NCBI GenBank assembly: GCA_039090855.1
Contig: CM077006.1
Location: 49,919,336-49,983,335 of the forward strand
DNA length: 64,000 bases
Direction: 5' to 3'
Source: Macrothele yani
Taxonomy: Eukaryota; Arthropoda; Arachnida; Araneae; Macrothelidae
The notes beneath the pieces are model-generated. The model was given only the letters and a program-made list of their open reading frames with translations, was not told where the DNA came from and ran no database searches. Every line of letters begins with the position of its first letter. The first letter of the stretch is position 1. Made by a program: the position numbers and the translations under genes. Of this stretch, positions 58,924 through 64,000 are shown piece after piece.

Positions 58924-59830
58924 GATACACAATTATTCAGTTGCTATTCGTTGTTTATAAAAATAACGTGGACAGAGCGATGACATTGTACATAATTTAT
59001 CTGGATGAACATTGATGAAACTACTAATTCTAGTGGCAAAAAAGTGGGAAATGTTATAGTCTGTGTGTGTTGAAAGAAAAAAAAAAAGACAAATCTCATT
59101 TCGAATGTTTCTTTCTTATTCTTGTCTTTTTTTTTCTTTTTTTTTTGCTAGCGTGCAAACACATTTCTACAGCAAATCACACCATAGTTGCTAGATTATT
59201 TAATGAATTTATGTACTTGTTATTGTTGAAAAGTGTGAAGTATGACAATGTGTTACTTTTGCTTACAAAGGCAGTGGCATACATGAAGAAAAATGATTTT
59301 ACTGTGTGCTTTCCAAAAATGATACACATTATATGTGTTGTCTATGCTTTGCACAGGTTGTGTGAAAATATCCGAATCCTTTATCCCAACATGGACAAAT
59401 CAGTATCAAATGGGAAAAACGAGTTTGCTAAATTAACAAGGATTGATGTTTTTGAAAAAAGAATCCTGATCTCCCATTGCTACTTCACATGTAGTCATAC
59501 ACTGGGGTACATACTTCAATGCTGTAGTAATTTTAAGACTAGATCTGTTTGTTGTCAATGAGATCAAGAAAGATCATGCTTCTTTAAGTGAGATTTTTCA
59601 GCATTTAATGTATGACACAAGTTTGAAAAGAGATTTGGCATACATATCTGGTAATTAAGTTTCTTGTGTCATTCCATAAAGATATTAGAAACAACAACAC
59701 ACCTACCGTCTGAAACACTTTAAGAAGTGCAGGATTTTGAAAGAAACCTTACCACACTTTCAGATTTAAAAAATAGATGCTATAAGAGACAAATTCATAT
59801 GTGTGTAAGAAAAAAACAGTAGATTTCAAA

Positions 59831-60561
59831 CTATGCGTAGAGTTGCTAGAGTTTTAGAAGGCCAGTTTGTATGCAAAATTGACTCTTTAAGTGTTAGTGA
59901 TGTCCCCTGATTAAAATATAAGAATGACTTCCTGTGATATGGAATGATTGTATATTTGATATCAGACATGATTTCATGACAATAAGCATAATTTGTGATG
60001 TAAAATCTAGACATAACTTTTTTTTGTCCACTGCAACTCCAAAGAAGTTTCTGCATCAAATGCACAGCTATTAGTAAGTTGGTAACTAACATTATCTTTT
60101 TGTCACAGAAAATATCTAGTTAGATTATCATTGAAAAAAAAAACTATATTTTTATTTTTTAGCGCACATTTTTTTATTTTTAGCAAATATTTTAGAAATT
60201 ATTAGCACATAAAGAATAAATATTTTTCTGTTTTTTAGCACCTAAAAAAGTCCGTATTGTACTGATTAAACACTTTTTCTTTTTAATAACACGGAACTGC
60301 ACACCAATCACACTTAAAATAGTACTAGTGATCCGAATTTCTTGGCGTAGAATGTAAATAAAAGTTTCCAAGCTTTCGCACATCAACCAGATGGCTTTTT
60401 TTCAAGGAAAGTAGACAGCAAACTGGATAATGGAACACTTCAACAATTTGAACGTGGTAGCTTGACTAGACAATAAATGAACAGGAGCAAATGTGATCAG
60501 ACATTCGAAGAAACGAGGTCACTGTGGTTGAGCGCGCGGTACTGTGGTAGAAAGCACAGCA
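59831..60561. other. intron sequence, possible continuation of hAT remnant
   Basis: The plus strand keeps isolated coding-like bits to about 60110 (VARVLEGQFVCKIDSL), after which I see nothing assignable. Confidence 0.35.
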
Positions 60562-60879
60562 TTAGGTGAAGAATTGATTCCAAATGTGTGGCAACTCGAG
60601 AGATACGCTATCATTGCAAGCCTCGCTACTGGTCAAGATTTCCGATGTTTCGCGAATGGCAGTAGATTTAGGTGTGGAGTATGAAGCTAATTTCTTGATA
60701 TCATTCCACATAGGATCAGCAGACTGGAACTTGACCTTTCTTGATAGGGCAGTGGATATTTTACCGTCTTTTGTATCCCTTTTATGGTCGTTGATTCTAA
60801 TTCCAAACAAACGTTTGGTCATAATATCGCCTGAAGCCGTCTGGATATTGTAGAACGATTGCATAAACACCTGCCTCAT
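60562..60879 (-). pseudogene. PLE endonuclease C-terminal fragment
   Basis: The minus strand reads TKRLFGIRINDHKRDTKDG, then ISTALSRKVKFQSADPMWND, then STAIRETSEI and LELPHIWNQFF. The T-R-F--R...H..D...I.KTA and final L-P--WN block are those of the C-terminal end of Penelope-like endonucleases. The catalytic core is missing. Confidence 0.65.
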
Positions 60880-61229
60880 TAAGAAGAGTTTTTGTACATA
60901 TAAATACAGTATATAAAAAAACTGCTTTTATGACATAATTGTAAATTGCTTTCAAAAATAGTACTGTTTCTTCCAAATGCTCTTCAGCCAAGTTTTATGC
61001 ACCTAATATTTCTTCTTCAATGTGTGTGGCTCATGCTTGACATCTGTTGTTCAAGGTAAGTAGGAATCAGTTACTTCTAGATCATCAGTTTTTGTAAAAA
61101 TATTGTATATCAATTTCCCTTTGTGTAATCATGTATTATACACACACACACACACACACAAAGTGAACACTGGTGATAGCAAAACAAACATAATAAATTC
61201 CATACAACTACAGTTGCAAGATACATTAC
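60880..61229. other. intron sequence next to the first exon
   Basis: It contains an (AC)n run at 61139-61160; otherwise unassigned. Confidence 0.45.
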
Positions 61230-61334
61230 CACTATTCCAGTCTCATCAGGCCACTTCTTTGACAGTGAAAAAACTGATGATAGCATTAGAGTAATTTCAG
61301 ACATGAACCCAGTTGCATGCAACATTTCTGCAGC
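61230..61334 (-). CDS. Nup188: Nup188 exon (first in window)
   Basis: This 105-bp minus-strand segment encodes 35 residues in phase 0, beginning AAEMLHATGF and ending PDETGIV. It is preceded by a pyrimidine-rich acceptor (cttctcttttgtag) and followed by donor gtaatgta. The peptide is helical in composition with hydrophobic heptads, as expected of an alpha-solenoid. It should join the exon at 52086-52229 without a phase change. It lies upstream of the blocks I recognise, so its assignment to Nup188 rests on strand, order, phase and splice signals rather than on a matched motif. Confidence 0.62.
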
Positions 61335-61682
61335 CTACAAAAGAGAAGAAAAATTGTAAATGAGTTTAATAACAGAAACAGTAAAGCAAAAATTGCCAAT
61401 GGCATTTTAAGATGAATAGAATGCTGCTTAAAATCAAAATGATTTCATTTTTAAAATCCCAGAAAAGGCACTACTCTGGTACCATAGTTTCAGCCACTTG
61501 GGCCCTCAATCAGCTATCATAGCGCATACAGTGTTTTGTTTGCGTGTTCATCTTTCAGTCCAATCCTACAAGTTTTAGAAAATTGGACTTGGTTGCATTT
61601 AGTTTTACAAAATCTTGCAAGGAAGTTTTACCAGATATTGATAATCTTGACAGAGGGGTTCTTGTTGCAAACTTGATTATTC
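61335..61682. other. intron sequence, no gene seen
   Basis: No recognised content. Confidence 0.4.
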
Positions 61683-62526
61683 AGGGTCCCACTCAAAAGT
61701 AATAAAAAAATTCCCTGGCTTTTCCAGGTTCTCCAGGTGATTTTTAAAGTTTTCCAGAGTGGCAGGTCGCAAAGAATTGTTACATTTCATTCCATTCCAT
61801 TCATTTTTCTCACCAAAGCACACACTTGTAAATTATTTACGTAATTTGTCTTTATAAAATTACCTGCTTTTCATTAATAACAACTAACTGTGCACATTAT
61901 TTTCTGTACCAAAGTTCCGTGAACTTTTGTGAATACTACCCACACGGAATTTGTAAATACATTCCCATAGACACAGGACATATGTACGAAAAAATCTGTC
62001 AGTTGAATAGTTTCAGTTTTTTTATAACACAATGCAGCTAAGCTTAATGATGGAATGGCTCTGTTCAAAGAAACATGTTTCAAGAAAACCAACAGACAAA
62101 GGACTTTGATCCATCGTTTGGTTGGTTCTCTTGTGAAGTGTTTCTTCAAGCAGGAGCCATTGTGCCTACTTATTGTTCCATGCTATAACTGCCTACACAA
62201 ATTAAACAAAAGCTTGATAACTGGCAATTTTAAAAATTCAATTTTGCATCTTTTTTTAGAGAATAAAGGAAATATTTAATATAACTGAAAGTAAGATCTA
62301 CCAAATTCTAGGCAGGCAGTGCAAGTTTGAAATCTTGAAAAAATAAGTTTTTTTGGCAAAATAAAGTATCCATTGATTTTTACAAAAAAAGGGGGGGGGG
62401 ATAATTTCCACTGACTTTTACAAAAAAGGGTAATTTTCCCTGAGTTTTCCCTGTTTTTTGGAACCATTTTCAAATTCCCTGAGAATTCCAGGTTTTCCCT
62501 GTTTTCCAGGTTGAGTGGGAACCCTG
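61683..62526. mobile_element. hAT-type non-autonomous element (844 bp)
   Basis: The left end CAGGGTCCCACTCAA and the inverted right end CAGGGTTCCCACTCAACCTGG have typical hAT starts. Both termini are rich in TTCCCTG or TTTTCCAGG phrases, as in known arthropod hAT repeats. An 8-bp duplication is not clean (TGATTATT against TTATTGCT). No transposase is encoded. Confidence 0.7.
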
Positions 62527-62539
62527 TTATTGCTAACAT

Positions 62540-63432
62540 ACATACATACATACATATCATTAAGCTGTTCTCTGAGATTCAGAGATTGGCTTTTCAAAGA
62601 AAGACCCTGTGCCAAGTACACATGTAGCTGATAGAACTAAAATTTACTTAGTGTTGGTGTATAAAATGTCTCCATTTACAACAATCTTTGCACACAGCTC
62701 GAGATTCACTAGCATCCATCACACGCTGCACACAAGACCTTTTGTACTTCCTACTCATAATCTTTATTTCAAGCAGACATTCCTGATTCTGATCCTCCCA
62801 ATGATTTCCTTTGCCTTCCTCTACCTTTCTTTCCTGCCACGTGGGCTGAAAAAATTCTCTGAGCCAGCACCTCATCACTCATTCTTTCAACATGGCCAAA
62901 CCACCTAAGAATATTAGTCTTCACCTTACTAAAAACATTTTGCCTCACATTACACATCTGCAACACATCTTCATTCCTCACATGATCAGTGCGAATCTTA
63001 CCACAAACCCCCTGTAAGTAATACATCTCCCCAGCATACCAACAACACTTATGTCTTTTCTGCAGTACCCAGGTTTCACTGTCGTACATCAGAGTAGGAA
63101 CAAGTACACTTTCATACAGAGCCATTCGTGACTTCCTTGAGAACCCATCATTCCTGTGAAATCCTCCTAAGGCAGCTATGACTTTCAATGAAGAATTTAC
63201 TCGCCTACTAATTTTGCCATCTAATTTGTTCTCTCTTTCAAACATACTTCCTAAATATACAAAGTCATTCACCTGGTCAATCTCTGTGCCATTAAGACTT
63301 ATCTTGCATTTAGTACAAACAGTTCCTTGCTCAAAAACCATAACTTTGGTTTTCCCTTATTTATACTCAGTTTGAATTTCATACAACCTTCGTACATCCG
63401 GGACAACAAACTCTGCTACTCACTTTTGCACA
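62540..63432 (-). mobile_element. L-A LINE 3' copy, best preserved
   Basis: It begins with (CATA)n, TCATTAAGCTGTTCTCTGAG and AGATTCAGAG, the L-A 3' end. The coding part continues through the C-terminal blocks to the region just after the YADD box at about 63430. Confidence 0.88.
62648..63341 (-). pseudogene. L-A LINE C-terminal coding region
   Basis: A 190-codon open stretch (62769-63341) includes FVYLGSMFERENKLDGKI, then ALYESVLVPTLMYDSETWVL, then ILRWFGHVERMSDEVLAQRI, then KKGRGRQRKS. After a single shift near 62800 it continues DQNQECLLEI to 62648. It is the most intact L-A copy here and could serve as a seed for a family consensus. Confidence 0.88.
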
Positions 63433-63562
63433 ACCAACTGGAACCGTCAGCTATGTGCTGATCAACCACACCGATGTACTTTTATGATTTCTACGGCCCA
63501 AAGAGAAAAATTATTGCTTACAATTTAAATAAATTCATGAAAAAGAATGAATGAATGAATGA

Positions 63563-63606
<44 letters not shown>

Positions 63607-64000
63607 ACCTCTTTGTGATAGGTCTGGTTCACAAAAGAAATACACACACACCCCTTAGCCCGACTTTTGTTTTAACATTATGATCACTTGATTTTAAAGT
63701 ACAAACTTGAACTGTGCAGAAAGAATTACAGGCCTGCTACACATGAAAGAAATACACAAGCAGACATGCCAACCTTCAAAATCTGAAAATTGGGAGAATT
63801 TTACAGCCAATAGAATCACACGAGCACTATTTTTTACCGACATACATTTTCTAGACATAGGAACAATTTTCCAGAAGTAGTATTATTCGTCCACTAAAAG
63901 TTCTGGAGAAAAAGCACGGAAATCAACACTCCCCTCCCTTAACTGAAATTCGTTTTCAGGTACATCGATTCCACAGCATAATGAAAACGTAAAACGGCCA
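63433..64000. other. intron sequence with (GAAT)n-(GT)n microsatellite
   Basis: GAAT repeats at 63546-63563 run into a GT repeat to 63602. The rest is unassigned. Confidence 0.5.

Larger units (their letters stand above)
58236..58998. mobile_element. 763-bp inverted dimer of tRNA-headed SINE-like units
   Basis: It is flanked by a perfect 12-bp duplication ATCTGGATGAAC (58224-58235 and 58999-59010). Removing the insert and one duplicate restores the hAT frame. The insert holds a left unit on the minus strand and a right unit on the plus strand. The tail phrase GGATACACAATTATTCAGTT to ACGTATTTAAATATA occurs three times (58238-58345 minus, 58590-58695 plus, 58920-58998 plus). Both units share a body with TGCCACTAGATGGCGACAC. 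Confidence 0.9.
57830..59830 (+). pseudogene. hAT-like transposase, interrupted by a SINE dimer
   Basis: The fragment begins with QQYVAEFKNTFTTD and continues through IPLQKLNNLEFRKIFINYTN and MCENGKIWMN. After the 58236-58998 insertion it resumes in the same frame as IDETTNSSGKKVGNVIV, with the first acidic residue of the hAT core. It then runs LACKHISTANHTIVARLFNE, LLLLTKAVAYM, PKMIHIICVVYALHRLCENI and, in another frame, HWGTYFNAVVILRLDLF. Several stops and shifts are present. No element ends were found. Confidence 0.8.

Noticed and set aside
59067..59561. 164-codon open frame considered as an intact gene
   Set aside because: Its internal blocks match a hAT transposase whose frame starts upstream of the SINE insertion; the first 25 codons are low-complexity read-through.

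Overview
This window is animal nuclear DNA, most probably from an arthropod with a large, repeat-rich genome. That assignment is inference: there are Tc1/mariner, hAT, Tigger, Penelope-like and RTE-like elements, tRNA-derived SINE-like repeats, abundant microsatellites, and very long introns. Nothing looks prokaryotic; there are no operons, rRNA genes or CRISPR arrays.

The only host gene I can support lies on the minus strand and spans the window. It has eight small exons at 61230-61334, 52086-52229, 45504-45641, 33289-33363, 29493-29620, 29142-29220, 14692-14820 and 1029-1090. Each has AG/GT-type splice borders and an open frame, and the phases match across all seven junctions. The joined translation (about 286 residues) agrees, against what I remember of the vertebrate protein, with the C-terminal part of the nuclear-pore scaffold protein Nup188. 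The gene runs off both ends of the window. About 860 exon bases sit in 60 kb; the introns are about 9.0, 6.4, 12.1, 3.7, 0.27, 14.3 and 13.6 kb.

The introns are filled with dead mobile elements, many with both ends visible. 1-11.7 kb: mariner tail, a complete-ended mariner, a foldback SINE-like pair, a Penelope-like element, a LINE with a duplicated catalytic motif, a Tigger carrying a TTAA-flanked MITE, and a second foldback SINE pair. 12-20.2 kb: Tc1 remnants, two Tc1 elements six bases apart, and a DD41D-type element split by an unclassified repeat here called R-A. 21.2-27 kb: an inverted-repeat element with a reverse-transcriptase fragment, an RTE-like LINE, and a 1.4-kb palindrome of Penelope-like ends. 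33.8-39.5 kb: RTE-like LINE split by a tandem array, a mariner split by a hAT, and another Tc1. 40-48.4 kb: LINE copies, a full R-A copy, and satellite-like arrays. 49.6-64 kb: Tc1 and mariner remnants, a second Penelope palindrome, a complete-ended mariner, a hAT ORF split by a 763-bp inverted SINE dimer with a 12-bp target duplication, a hAT MITE and another LINE copy.

No recognised transposase or reverse transcriptase here looks functional: every one has stops, frameshifts, truncation or a lost catalytic residue. The most interesting items are R-A (13-bp terminal repeats, 6-bp target duplications at two independently dated sites), the recurrent head-to-head or foldback arrangement of tRNA-headed SINE-like units and Penelope-like ends, and the layered nesting, which gives relative insertion ages.
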